Positions 46,802 to 56,046 of a stretch of DNA of 64,000 nucleotides are shown one piece after another. Position numbers and translations under genes: made by a program. The notes beneath the pieces were generated by a model that made no database searches, was not told where the DNA came from, and was given only the letters and a program-made list of their open reading frames with translations. The stretch's first letter is position 1. Every line of letters starts with the position of its first letter. This DNA is from Dehalococcoidia bacterium (lineage in GTDB: Bacteria > Chloroflexota > Dehalococcoidia > UBA2979), in NCBI GenBank assembly GCA_029941115.1, contig JAPYRK010000009.1:1-64000 (forward strand), given 5' to 3'.

Positions 46802-47437
46802 TCAACCTACCCAACCGAATCGAAACAAAAGAAAAATAGCGTAGAGAAATAGAATTACACCGATTGTTCGTGTGACCATAATCTCGCGCTGTCGGAGTCT
46901 CTCAAGTAGACCGGAAGTAGACAGCACAGTGGCGACAGTTATGTACCACAATCCATCGGTACACATACCCAAAATGCCCATCCCTATGAGCGTTAAGTTG
47001 CTCATCGTCGCCTCGACAAATGGCGAATACATAGTCAGCATCCAGGCCAATATTTTCGGATTAAAGAAAGCAACCGAAAACCCTTGAATAAAGGCAACTC
47101 TTGAATTCGCATCCCGCTTGCCCTGAGGGTGCAGACTAGAATCTTCGGTCTTTGATGCTGAACGAATAAAACTCTGTGCTAAATATAGAAGAATGACGAC
47201 ACCTGTCACGCGTAAAAAATTATCAATTTCAGGGTAACTTTTTAGGGTCACGGCAATACCTGTTGCCGCAAGAAACGCATAAATTCCAAAACCTATACCA
47301 TGGCCGATTCCCGTGGCAACACCGTATCGGCGGCCACCAAACAGGGTATTTCGAACTATCAGAGCCAGTGATGGTCCGGGCATAACTGCCCCCAGTATTA
47401 AAACGGTGGCAAGGGTAATCCAAGTTTCAAAATTAAT
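46802..47437 (-). CDS. LysE/RhtB-family exporter
   Basis: A membrane protein of about 210 aa with five or six hydrophobic segments. The GAVMPGPSLALIVRNTLFGGRRYGVATGIGHGIG pattern is that of LysE/RhtB amino-acid exporters. The open frame continues upstream into the tRNA-Pro gene, which cannot be its real start. Between the tRNA and the first membrane segment there is no in-frame ATG, GTG or TTG. I place the start tentatively at an ATT (47437-47435), a rare start codon; an internal ATG in MPGPS would remove the first segment. Start is therefore unsure. Confidence 0.75.
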   Translation of the reverse strand: MNFETWITLATVLILGAVMPGPSLALIVRNTLFGGRRYGVATGIGHGIGFGIYAFLAATGIAVTLKSYPEIDNFLRVTGVVILLYLAQSFIRSASKTEDSSLHPQGKRDANSRVAFIQGFSVAFFNPKILAWMLTMYSPFVEATMSNLTLIGMGILGMCTDGLWYITVATVLSTSGLLERLRQREIMVTRTIGVILFLYAIFLLFRFGWVG

Positions 47438-47478
47438 AGGATGAGTCCAATCACCTAAAACTTTAGATGTTTCTGTTG

Positions 47479-47555
47479 TGGTCGGGGAGCCGGGATTTGA
47501 ACCCGGGACCTCCAGTCCCCCAGACTGGCGCGCTGCCAGACTGCGCCACACCCCG
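47479..47555 (-). tRNA. tRNA-Pro (GGG anticodon)
   Basis: The 77-base sequence folds as a cloverleaf with the 3' CCA encoded (47481-47479). The anticodon stem CCAGT/ACTGG closes a seven-base loop CTGGGGG with anticodon GGG for proline. The T arm is CCGGG/CCCGG with TTCAAAT. The acceptor begins with C and pairs with G72, as in bacterial tRNA-Pro, and one U-U mismatch is present in it at position 6-67. The LysE-type gene starts immediately downstream on the same strand. Confidence 0.95.
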
Positions 47556-47595
47556 TAAACAGATCTTGAATGCTATCACCTGTAATTCAACAAAA

Positions 47596-48393
47596 CTATA
47601 AGTACAAAAATAAAAAGAAGGCGGAAATAATAAAAACAAGGAGCGGTAGAAACCATTTTATGCTTAGCTCCTGAAGTTTTTTTGCCATGAGAGCGGCGGC
47701 TACAGCACTCAGGTAACTGAAAAAAAGAAAAAGCAAAAAACCGACTTCAATCGAAGAAAGAGACAAATATCTACTAAAAATGGCGACTTCGCTTACCAGT
47801 AAACCAACCAAAAGACTCGCTATTAAGATACTTGTCCGTGCTTTGAATTGAACTTGTAACAATATACCTGTGTAAGAAAAACCCGCGAAGCCCGCGAACA
47901 GTATCTCCTGTGTGCCACTCATCTCTGAGGTTCCCAAAAGAAGAAACACAATCAGGGCACTCAGCGATACTCCCAGAAGATATAAAATTTGCGCACCGGA
48001 GCCGTCGTAGCTTGGGTTCGGAACGACACGGAAAAGTAGCCAAATGAATACAGTCAAAACCAACGCAGAAATTACAATCCATAGAACTGTGAGGTTGTCA
48101 TCAAAAAAATATGTCGATGCCCAGGACAAGTTAACAAGCATCAATACCGGCAAAAAAGAGAGATAAACGGCACTGAAAAGACTTGGCAATGAATCAGGCA
48201 ACAGTCGACTGAGTGTCGAAGATATAGCCACCAGATAAAACACGGCAGTGCTCCCAATTATAAGTCCAGGCGAATACGGCGTATAAACAAAGAAACACAA
48301 GGCAATCAATGAAATAAAGCCTAGAAGCAGACTTGTAAGAACCTGTTCGGTCAAAAATTTACTAGGAAAGTAGTTCTTATCAAATAAACGCAT
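47596..48393 (-). CDS. Polytopic membrane protein, unknown function
   Basis: A 265 aa protein with about eight hydrophobic segments and short loops. No family is recognised. The N-terminus (MRLFDKNYFPSKF) is basic, and the C-terminus ends inside the last segment (FIISAFFLFLYL). It lies just after the amidohydrolase gene (21 bases) and before tRNA-Pro on the minus strand. Its low complexity and poor conservation make functional inference unsafe. Confidence 0.7.
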   Translation of the reverse strand: MRLFDKNYFPSKFLTEQVLTSLLLGFISLIALCFFVYTPYSPGLIIGSTAVFYLVAISSTLSRLLPDSLPSLFSAVYLSFLPVLMLVNLSWASTYFFDDNLTVLWIVISALVLTVFIWLLFRVVPNPSYDGSGAQILYLLGVSLSALIVFLLLGTSEMSGTQEILFAGFAGFSYTGILLQVQFKARTSILIASLLVGLLVSEVAIFSRYLSLSSIEVGFLLFLFFSYLSAVAAALMAKKLQELSIKWFLPLLVFIISAFFLFLYL

Positions 48394-48414
48394 AGGTCCG
48401 TTCCCAGCCGGATA

Positions 48415-49317
48415 CTACTCCCCAGCGAATATCGGACTTTCAAGCCCAAATATCTCGGCGGCATTACCCCATCTGATGCGACTCGATTGATCGTCATTTA
48501 GTCCAACCGCTTTGAAAATTGATTCAAGATTATCTACATGTGACTGAATTTCATCATTGCCACAATCCGAGCCCCATACTAACTTTTCAACCCCAATCTC
48601 TTGACCTACTAAGCCTCTTTCTACGGCGTGGCGTTCTATGGTGTCACCACCAGAGAGATCAAAAAAAACATTGGGACGCCATCTTGCCACGGATGCCGAC
48701 TCGTCATAATTACCGGTGCCGCCCAGGTGCGCACCTATCATACGCAAATCCGGAAAAGTATTAGCAATCGTATCCATGTGAAATGGTTTCATTCTTGTTG
48801 CAGAAGCATTCCTTCCAAAGCTCAATATCTGCTCCTTCACCCGGCGCTCCTGCATATTTTTATATGTTTTAGCTGCATCCGCGTCACGCCTTGGATGAGT
48901 GACTGCGTAATCAATAGCTCCCCCTATGACACCCATATGAAGGAGAATCGGCATACCGAGGCGCTCTGCCATTTCATAGACCGAAAAGTATTTTAAATCG
49001 TCATACGCCCGTCGGACACCAATCATTTTCAAACCCACATAACCCATATCAAACAGTTGCTGAATAGAACGTCCATCTATCTCTTCTGGATCGACCACGG
49101 CAGATGGCATAAACAAATCCTCATGCCGTCGAGCAAAGGTAATCGATTCTTCGTAGCTCATCCCAAATCGACCCCCACACAAAAGGCTCGCCTTCACAAC
49201 CCCGGCGCTCCGCAAGGCATCGGCTCTTTCGTCAATCGACTTCTCATTATCCTGAGAATCTGGATCTTGCCAGTTACGAGGAAAATGACAATGCACGTCG
49301 AAAATAGGCTCTGACAT
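48415..49317 (-). CDS. Amidohydrolase-2 family metal-dependent hydrolase
   Basis: A 300 aa TIM-barrel hydrolase or decarboxylase of the amidohydrolase_2 type. It begins with a metal motif FDVHCHFPR (HxH), later HMGVIGGAI and GAHLGGTGNYD, and ends with the Asp in WGSDCGND. Such enzymes decarboxylate or hydrolyse aromatic and lactone-type substrates. The frame opens at GTG 49326, but ATG 49317 follows AAGGTGAT and is preferred. It is separated by 21 bases from the downstream membrane-protein gene. Confidence 0.88.
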   Translation of the reverse strand: MSEPIFDVHCHFPRNWQDPDSQDNEKSIDERADALRSAGVVKASLLCGGRFGMSYEESITFARRHEDLFMPSAVVDPEEIDGRSIQQLFDMGYVGLKMIGVRRAYDDLKYFSVYEMAERLGMPILLHMGVIGGAIDYAVTHPRRDADAAKTYKNMQERRVKEQILSFGRNASATRMKPFHMDTIANTFPDLRMIGAHLGGTGNYDESASVARWRPNVFFDLSGGDTIERHAVERGLVGQEIGVEKLVWGSDCGNDEIQSHVDNLESIFKAVGLNDDQSSRIRWGNAAEIFGLESPIFAGE

Positions 49318-49371
49318 AGGTATCACCTTTCTACTGAAAAACTTCTATTGAAATCGTACAGCAACTTTTAG

Positions 49372-49851
49372 CTAAAGCCTTCTGGATGTGCCGAAAAACT
49401 CGATATTGAAACCAAGTGATTTCCAGAAAGTCAAAGCGTGTTCATTACTATATAAAACATCTGCTTCTATCACCTCGGCGCCTTTCAAGTGTAAATTTGT
49501 TATTGCAATTGATACGGCCTTTGTTCCGATGCCCCTTCGTCTGCCAAGTACAAAAATATAAAACTCTGAGATTGACCCGATCAGAATCGATTCATCTGGC
49601 CAGTCCGGAAAGCAACGAGTCATAACAAAACCCGCTCGCAAGTCCCCTTCCATTATCCAAAAAAGCTCTCTGTTTGATCCTTCGCCAAGTTCCTCTATGA
49701 CCGCCTCACGATATAACACCATTTCTTTCTGATTACGCCTCGCCTTGTGTGGTTCCAATTCGTCGGAATACTTGGAATATTGAATAAAAAAATCATCGTA
49801 TTCAGTCGGATGAATTGATAGCAAAGAGACTATTCCAGATTTAGTTGACAT
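49372..49851 (-). CDS. GNAT-family N-acetyltransferase
   Basis: A 159 aa GNAT domain protein that transfers an acetyl group from acetyl-CoA. The acetyl-CoA loop is seen in VLGRRRGIGTKAV (R/QxxGxG/A), and the C-terminal NEHALTFWKSLGF is the usual closing motif. The frame opens further upstream, but ATG 49851 overlaps the last 11 bases of the HAD gene and follows GGTGGGG, suggesting translational coupling. The substrate is unknown. Possible partner of the HAD phosphatase. Confidence 0.85.
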   Translation of the reverse strand: MSTKSGIVSLLSIHPTEYDDFFIQYSKYSDELEPHKARRNQKEMVLYREAVIEELGEGSNRELFWIMEGDLRAGFVMTRCFPDWPDESILIGSISEFYIFVLGRRRGIGTKAVSIAITNLHLKGAEVIEADVLYSNEHALTFWKSLGFNIEFFGTSRRL

Positions 49852-50593
49852 AGTCCCCACCGGCATAAATCTCCGAAAGTGTCGAGATACACAAAACGTC
49901 ATTCATCATAATTCTTGAAGTGCGATCAATAAGAACAGCATCTATTCCAGCGGATTTAGCCCCTCCAATATCATCTATCATTGAGTCGCCGATCATGACC
50001 ACCTGTTCCGACTCAAGACTTAAATCACGCAGCGCCATGTCGAAAATTAAGGGATGCGGTTTTCTCACGCCCGTCCGAGCGCTTGTAACTATGACCTTGA
50101 AATATTTTGCAATGCCTAAATGATTCAGTACTTCAGGCAATACCCAATCGTGATTAGATACAATAGCCAAATCGATATTCTGAGCTTCACTGGCTCTTAG
50201 AAATTCAGCCGTATCGGGATAAAGTTCATATAGAGAAAGATCTGATTCAGCTTCGGAAATTTTTTCCGCAGCCAAACGAAGGATGTCTTCCTCAAAAAAA
50301 CCCAGAGATTTCAATGCCTCTTTCAATCTTGAAAATGCAATCTCACGTCTAAGCTCTCTATACGAGGCCTCACTCTTCGATTCATCAAAATGCTCTATTC
50401 CCCGTTTAGTCTGCCACGGTGACCATGTGTCAGTGAGTGGCTTAACCATCATTGCTGCGGTTAATTCAGCCGAGGAGAGATTGATTCCAGTGGAAAATGC
50501 AATTTGACTGTACATCTCTAAGTGCGGAATTCTCATGAATCCAAGGGTCTTATCAAAGTCAACTAAAAGTCCTTTAATCTTTGAACTCAACAT
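49841..50593 (-). CDS. HAD-family hydrolase
   Basis: A 250 aa haloacid-dehalogenase-type phosphatase. The nucleophile motif is LVDFDKTLG (DxDxT), motif II lies in VTSARTGVRKPHP (with the conserved Lys) and motif III in MIGDSMIDDIGGAKSAG. A four-helix cap follows motif I. It dephosphorylates a small metabolite, not identifiable. It overlaps the downstream GNAT gene by 11 bases and lies 27 bases after mfd on the same strand. Confidence 0.9.
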   Translation of the reverse strand: MLSSKIKGLLVDFDKTLGFMRIPHLEMYSQIAFSTGINLSSAELTAAMMVKPLTDTWSPWQTKRGIEHFDESKSEASYRELRREIAFSRLKEALKSLGFFEEDILRLAAEKISEAESDLSLYELYPDTAEFLRASEAQNIDLAIVSNHDWVLPEVLNHLGIAKYFKVIVTSARTGVRKPHPLIFDMALRDLSLESEQVVMIGDSMIDDIGGAKSAGIDAVLIDRTSRIMMNDVLCISTLSEIYAGGDYVN

Positions 50594-50620
50594 CTATTAG
50601 ACACCATTCTCACGTTTAGT

Positions 50621-53600
50621 TTAGATCACAAGAACACGAAGCAAGTTCTCAATATCCTTAAGATCTCCGTCATTCAAATCCTCTGCCTCAATTTCCATTT
50701 GGAGATGCCCGACTTTCGAACTTCTTGGTAAGTCTTTGGATAATTTGCGACCAGAAAAGGGGGCTCGTGGATCTGACTCAAACACTGTCTTGCCTCCACC
50801 ATGGGTGATTGCAGTTAACTTCGCTGCATGTGCCATTAAACGTATCTTAATCAACAGAAAATATGTCAGTAGTCTTTCCGGTAGAACCCCATAACGATCG
50901 CGTATTTCTCGTTCAAGTTCCTCCAATGTGACCAAGGATGTAACCATTGAAATCCTCATATAAAGACTTAGTCTTTCATCAATATCAGGAATGAAAGAGT
51001 CTGGAATATCTCCACTGATGGGAAGACTGACTTTGATCGCGCGCAAAGCCTCTTGTCTCTGACGAATTTCTCGAAGTTCTAACTTACCTCCTTCAAGATC
51101 GGCCTTAAGTCGTTCGACTGCCTCAGCAAGCATATCCATATATAAGTCAAGTCCAATAGCCGAGATATGACCGCTCTGCTGACTTCCCAGTAAGTTACCC
51201 GCTCCCCTAATCTCCAAATCCCGCTGTGCAACGCGCAGGCCAGATCCAAGCTCAGATGACTCAAAAATTGCAGTTAGTCTTTGCTGCTGAATATCCGTCA
51301 TAGATCCGTGATGAAAAAAATATGCATACGCTTGTTGATCTGACCGGCCAACTCGCCCACGAAGCTGGTAGAGTTGAGAAAGCCCCAAGCTTTGGGCCCG
51401 ATCGATAAGGATTGTGTTGACGTTAGGAATATCTAAACCAGACTCGATAATAGTTGTACTAATCAAAACATCAGCGTTCGAATCAATGAATTCTCTCATG
51501 ACCGACTCGAGATGCCATTTCGGCATTTGTCCGTGTCCCACAAGAATACGCGCCTCAGGCACAAGGTTGCGAATTTCATCGGCAAAGGCGTCGATAGTTT
51601 TAACGCGATTATGAACCAAATACACTTGCCCGCCCCGCGCAATTTCTCTCCGAATAGCTGTTTGCAAAATCTCTAGATCCCAGCCCAGCACATATGTTTG
51701 TATAGACTGCCTACCCAGTGGCGCTGATTCCACCCTAGACATATCTCTAATTCCGGCAAGCGCCATATGGAGCGTTCGTGGAATCGGGGTTGCGGACAAT
51801 GTGAGGACGTCAACTTCAAAACGGATTTCCTTTAATCGGTCTTTATGTGTAACTCCAAATCGCTGTTCCTCGTCAATAATAGCCAATCCGAGATTGCCAA
51901 ATTCTACTCCACGTACCCGCTTAGGCATCTCTGCACCCAACTCAGAAATATCAGACTCCAATTTATCTTCTTGTTCACTAACCTCATCAATGACAAGTGG
52001 GCTTACAACTTGGTGGCTGTGCTCCAATATTCGATGGGTGCCAATCAAAATATCAATCTCACCAGCTTTCACCCTCGAAGCAATTTGTTGAGCTTCTTTA
52101 GCAGTTCGGAATCCAGACAGCATCTCGATATGGACTGGGAATCCCGCCATCCTCTCCTTAAATGAATTGAAATGCTGCTGAGCTAGTACTGTGGTTGGGC
52201 ACAAAAGAACGACCTGAAATCCATCCATTACCGCCTTGAACGATGCTCGAATTGCGATCTCCGTCTTACCAAATCCAACATCACCACAAATTAGCCGATC
52301 CATGGGTTTGGGCGTTTCCATATCACTTTTGACTGCATTTATCGCCTCAAGTTGATCAACCGTCTCAACATAAGGAAATGCGTTTTCGAGCTCATGTTGC
52401 CACTCGCCATCAGGTGAGAACGCATAACCGGGCTTTACGGATCGCGCTGCATAAAGGCTTAAATATTGGCCAGCGACAACCTCAACTGCGTTCCTTGCGC
52501 GACCCCTGGTTTTATTCCACTCACCTGTTCCCAAGTGGGTAAGTCGTGGCATTCGGGCTGTCGGACCAATATATTTTGAAATCCGCAATGGGCGGTCTGT
52601 TGGCAAGAACAACTTGCCATCATCCGCAAATCGCATTTCTAAATAATCGCGCTCCACCTGATCAACTGTTCGTTTAATTATTCCTACGAATCGAGCCACA
52701 CCAAACTCAGCAATTACCACATATTCACCTGGTGAAATTCCCTCAAGAGAATAGTGCAATGTGTCCGCTTGCTTAACTGAGACAATAGCGCCATGTCTGA
52801 CCCCCAGAATTTCCCTATCAGTCTGAAAAACTAATTCCCCATCAGTTAATTGTTTGGACCAACCCTCAGACGTAGATCCTTGAATAAGGCGAGCTTCAGA
52901 AATCTCAAGCTTATCCAATAAAGCAGACTCAACCCCAAGCGTAAGATTTTCTAGATCCAATTCCTCTTTCAAACGCTGGGCTTGGGTAGTGAGTGAAACA
53001 ACTCTATCCCCTCGCACTAGGCGCCTGCTGATATTCTTTGCCACTGCCGGAAGTCGTCCATTGAATCGCTCCAAAGACTTAAAATCAAGGTGCAATTGAT
53101 TCTTATCAGAGCCGCTCAACCAAGGGTCAAATTCGACTCTATTTGGATAATTCCAAATAGCAGCCAATAAAGATTCTCTAGCGACATGGGGTAGCGGAAT
53201 TTGACTGTTGAATTCTCCAGAGGCCACCAACGTGCTCCTCCGTTGACTAGCATTATCATCCAATGAAATAAGTTGAGTCTGCAAATCATCACGAAGTTCC
53301 GCAAATATTATTGTGGATGAATCGATATGATCCAGCAGAGTTGAACTCAAAACAAGCGGTCCATATCGGCCCGGACTGGAGAGAATCCCTGATCGTAATA
53401 GAGCTTCATCTTCTTGCGTTTGCGGATCATCCGTGCCTGAAATCTTATCCGCAATCGCTAGCATCGCAGTGGGCGAGGCGAACCACTCTGAGCTCGGCGG
53501 AAGATATACTTCTAGTTTTTCCTCCGTAGATCGCTGATCAACCGACGAGAATTCCCTAATCGACTCTATCGAATCGCCAAAGAATTCTATCCGAATAGGA

Positions 53601-54217
53601 TTGTTTGCATTCGGCGTGTAAACATCCACAATGCCTCCTCGACGCGAGAAATCTCCGGGTTTTTCGACTAGAGAGGTGAGCTGATAGCCCGAAGAAGAGA
53701 GGTCACTGAGTAAGTTCGATAAATTAACTTGGTCATTGCATCTGAGAAGTCCTGGCCCCCTGAGTAAATCCGGAGAGCTAAGGGTTCGTTCAGCTAGGGC
53801 CATAATACTGGTGACTACTATCTTCGGTCGGTCACTGTCTGCAAGAGAAATAAGAGTAGAAATTCGTTCAATTGAAGCGCGAGTGCTCGCACCTTCGCGC
53901 GAATAGGGAATCTGATTGCGCGACGGGAACCTCAACACTCTACTTGGTAAGGTCCATAAGCTCAGCTCTGCTGCAAACTCCTGCGCATCGCGCTCCGTCG
54001 GTGTAATCCATACAGCTGAAGACTGCATTATCCGACCTAAGACCGAAACGATGGCGGGCTTAGCAGACTTCAAGACATTGAGTCGCACAGTTTGACGTTC
54101 CCGAAGATATTGACCCGCTGATTGAATATCTGGTGCATCAGCTAGATGCGCGACTAGCGGATCAAGCACAGCATGCTCGACCGAATGACCTATTTGAGCT
54201 GAACGAGTAGATTTCAT
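50621..54217 (-). CDS. mfd: Transcription-repair coupling factor
   Basis: Removes RNA polymerase stalled at DNA lesions and recruits nucleotide excision repair. Domains run in normal order: N-terminal UvrB-like module (PSREGASTRAS, VEKPGDFSRRGGIVDVY), the RNA polymerase-interacting CarD/Tudor-type domain (GISPGEYVVIAEFGVARFVG), then the RecG-like helicase with Walker A ICGDVGFGKTE (about residue 645), DEEQ box IIDEEQRFG (about 780), LSATPIPRTL, and QLRGRVGRS; a TRCF C-terminal domain follows. The 1198 aa length is typical. It is 55 bases downstream of pth on the same strand. Confidence 0.97.
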   Translation of the reverse strand: MKSTRSAQIGHSVEHAVLDPLVAHLADAPDIQSAGQYLRERQTVRLNVLKSAKPAIVSVLGRIMQSSAVWITPTERDAQEFAAELSLWTLPSRVLRFPSRNQIPYSREGASTRASIERISTLISLADSDRPKIVVTSIMALAERTLSSPDLLRGPGLLRCNDQVNLSNLLSDLSSSGYQLTSLVEKPGDFSRRGGIVDVYTPNANNPIRIEFFGDSIESIREFSSVDQRSTEEKLEVYLPPSSEWFASPTAMLAIADKISGTDDPQTQEDEALLRSGILSSPGRYGPLVLSSTLLDHIDSSTIIFAELRDDLQTQLISLDDNASQRRSTLVASGEFNSQIPLPHVARESLLAAIWNYPNRVEFDPWLSGSDKNQLHLDFKSLERFNGRLPAVAKNISRRLVRGDRVVSLTTQAQRLKEELDLENLTLGVESALLDKLEISEARLIQGSTSEGWSKQLTDGELVFQTDREILGVRHGAIVSVKQADTLHYSLEGISPGEYVVIAEFGVARFVGIIKRTVDQVERDYLEMRFADDGKLFLPTDRPLRISKYIGPTARMPRLTHLGTGEWNKTRGRARNAVEVVAGQYLSLYAARSVKPGYAFSPDGEWQHELENAFPYVETVDQLEAINAVKSDMETPKPMDRLICGDVGFGKTEIAIRASFKAVMDGFQVVLLCPTTVLAQQHFNSFKERMAGFPVHIEMLSGFRTAKEAQQIASRVKAGEIDILIGTHRILEHSHQVVSPLVIDEVSEQEDKLESDISELGAEMPKRVRGVEFGNLGLAIIDEEQRFGVTHKDRLKEIRFEVDVLTLSATPIPRTLHMALAGIRDMSRVESAPLGRQSIQTYVLGWDLEILQTAIRREIARGGQVYLVHNRVKTIDAFADEIRNLVPEARILVGHGQMPKWHLESVMREFIDSNADVLISTTIIESGLDIPNVNTILIDRAQSLGLSQLYQLRGRVGRSDQQAYAYFFHHGSMTDIQQQRLTAIFESSELGSGLRVAQRDLEIRGAGNLLGSQQSGHISAIGLDLYMDMLAEAVERLKADLEGGKLELREIRQRQEALRAIKVSLPISGDIPDSFIPDIDERLSLYMRISMVTSLVTLEELEREIRDRYGVLPERLLTYFLLIKIRLMAHAAKLTAITHGGGKTVFESDPRAPFSGRKLSKDLPRSSKVGHLQMEIEAEDLNDGDLKDIENLLRVLVI

Positions 54218-54272
54218 TTTTACCTAATACAAGAAATTGCACCGCTGAGTGCTTTTTTATTATCACATATTG

Positions 54273-54923
54273 CTACGTGTTTGAATTTAGAAAATTCATT
54301 GCCGATTCATTGCTCTCAGCAACAGAGATTTTTATGGCGGATACTATCTGTGAAGTTGCGTCGGAAAGCTGGCCCAAATCAGATGATTGAGGTCGTGATA
54401 ACACCCAGTTAGCTATTTCGTCCGACCCATAAGCCGGCTTACCATTCTCGTCAATTGGTCGACCAATACCCACACGGATACGCGGAATGTGTTGGGTACC
54501 TAGAACATTAATGATGGACTTGAGGCCACGATTTCCACCGTTGCCCCCGGTTAATCTCATTCTAACTTCGCCAGCTGAGAGGTCGATGTCATCACAAATC
54601 ACAACAATCTCTGATGGCTTAATACCTTGTTTCCTAATTTTCTTAGCGAGTCCGAGCCCGGTTTCATTGTAGAAACTAGTTGGATAAGCCAGCACTATCT
54701 TGTTACCATCGATCTCTATTTCTTTAAAAGTAGATTCAGAGGATTTCTTTGGGCCTGAGGCTAAGCTATACGCGACCAGTAGTTCATCTAGACAACTGAC
54801 TCCAATGTTGTGGCGCGTCCCGACATATTTTGCTCCAGGATTTCCAAGTCCACAAATCAACCGAGGTCGTGCTTCACCCACGGCGTTTACATCATCGTGC
54901 ACGTGAGACGCCTTAGGTGACAT
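54273..54923 (-). CDS. pth: Peptidyl-tRNA hydrolase
   Basis: Releases peptides from peptidyl-tRNAs that drop off ribosomes. The family signatures are present: CGLGNPGAKYVGTRHNIG (with catalytic His), YPTSFYNETG (with the conserved Asn), CDDIDLSAGEVRMR (Asp) and GGNGGNRGLKSI. The usual Lys-Pro-x-Thr-Tyr-Met-Asn reads YPTSFYN here. The frame is open to GTG 54968; I prefer ATG 54923, giving a 216 aa product with a slightly long N-terminus. Its partner mfd follows; cofD is divergent. Confidence 0.95.
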   Translation of the reverse strand: MSPKASHVHDDVNAVGEARPRLICGLGNPGAKYVGTRHNIGVSCLDELLVAYSLASGPKKSSESTFKEIEIDGNKIVLAYPTSFYNETGLGLAKKIRKQGIKPSEIVVICDDIDLSAGEVRMRLTGGNGGNRGLKSIINVLGTQHIPRIRVGIGRPIDENGKPAYGSDEIANWVLSRPQSSDLGQLSDATSQIVSAIKISVAESNESAMNFLNSNT

Positions 54924-55068
54924 AATCTTTTTTCGAAAATTAGCAAATTGATTACGAAATGGAGTCACTGTGCCAAACCTTAATTACTCTCTTATACCTC
55001 AGCCATACAAAGATCCTGCCTCCCCAGCCCGCGTTGTGCAACCCAGTATGCGCGGTAAGATGTTGTCT

Positions 55069-56046
55069 ATGAACTTAAACACGGCAGATTCGTGGAAAAA
55101 CAAAAAGATTACTGTGCTCGCCGGTGGTGTCGGAGCTGCAAGATTCTTGTACGGCCTTCAAAATATTCATCCGCCTGATTTAATCACAACAGTGTGCAAC
55201 GTCGGTGACGATCTGTTATGGAACGGTCTGCATATCTGTCCTGATATAGACACCTTAATTTATACGCTCGCTGAGGTTGAAGGCGATTTTGGATGGGGGA
55301 TTCAAAACGACTCCCAACACACGCTTGACGAATTAGAAGCGCTGGGAGAGGAAAGATGGTTTCAGATCGGCAACAGAGATCTCGCGACGCATTTGATTCG
55401 TAATCGCGTATTACAGACCGGAGGGACGCTTGCTGATGCAACACAGGTGATTGCTGACGCAAGAAATATCAAGTCTCGAATCATTCCTGCAACTGACGAT
55501 CCACACCCTACCTTTGTCGTTACTAATGAAGGCCGACTTTCCTTTCAACAGTACTTCGTTGAGCGTCGTGGGGAACCACAGGTTTATAAATTTGAGTTTC
55601 CCAACCTCGAGAATGTACGCCCGGCGCCCGGAGTGATAGATGCCATCAGAAACACCGATTATCTATTTATTGCGCCCAGCAATCCATTTGTCTCAATTGA
55701 CCCGATTATTCAAATCCCCACAGTGCGCGACTCAATTCTTGAAAGCCGAGCATTACGAGTGGGGGTTTCTCCGATAGTCGGAGGCAAAGCGATTAAGGGG
55801 CCGGCTGGCACGATGCTTGAGTCACTAGGACATGAAGTCTCAGCTTATGGCGTCGCGCGAATTTACGAGGAACTAGTTGATCTATTTATTTACGATGAGA
55901 TTGATAGTAATTTAACTACCAAAATGGAATCTCTCTCAATTAATACCCAATATTGCGACACAATGATGGTTAACCGGAAGGCCCGTACAACGGTCGCTTC
56001 AAATATAAAACAGTTAATAACTAGTCATATAAATGAGAGTGCATGA
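55069..56046 (+). CDS. cofD: 2-phospho-L-lactate transferase (F420 biosynthesis)
   Basis: Transfers the phospholactyl-type (or PEP-derived) moiety from the activated GDP compound to the deazaflavin Fo, giving F420-0 or its dehydro form. The CofD fold begins KITVLAGGVGAARFLYGL, continues with VCNVGDDLLWNGLHICPDIDT, and includes APSNPFVSIDPI and GVSPIVGGKAIKGPAG. The frame opens at 54970 but CofD proteins usually start just before the glycine motif, so I prefer ATG 55069 (ATG 55048 or 55060 possible). It overlaps the CofC-nitroreductase gene by four bases (ATGA). Confidence 0.95.
   Translation: MNLNTADSWKNKKITVLAGGVGAARFLYGLQNIHPPDLITTVCNVGDDLLWNGLHICPDIDTLIYTLAEVEGDFGWGIQNDSQHTLDELEALGEERWFQIGNRDLATHLIRNRVLQTGGTLADATQVIADARNIKSRIIPATDDPHPTFVVTNEGRLSFQQYFVERRGEPQVYKFEFPNLENVRPAPGVIDAIRNTDYLFIAPSNPFVSIDPIIQIPTVRDSILESRALRVGVSPIVGGKAIKGPAGTMLESLGHEVSAYGVARIYEELVDLFIYDEIDSNLTTKMESLSINTQYCDTMMVNRKARTTVASNIKQLITSHINESA

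Noticed and set aside
47438-47551. N-terminal extension of the LysE-type protein starting at GTG 47551
   Set aside because: That stretch is the tRNA-Pro gene read as protein.
54239-54258. GCAC/GTGC hairpin followed by six T on the plus strand, looking like a terminator
   Set aside because: No plus-strand gene lies upstream of it; it sits between pth and mfd, which run on the minus strand. The stem is only four pairs.
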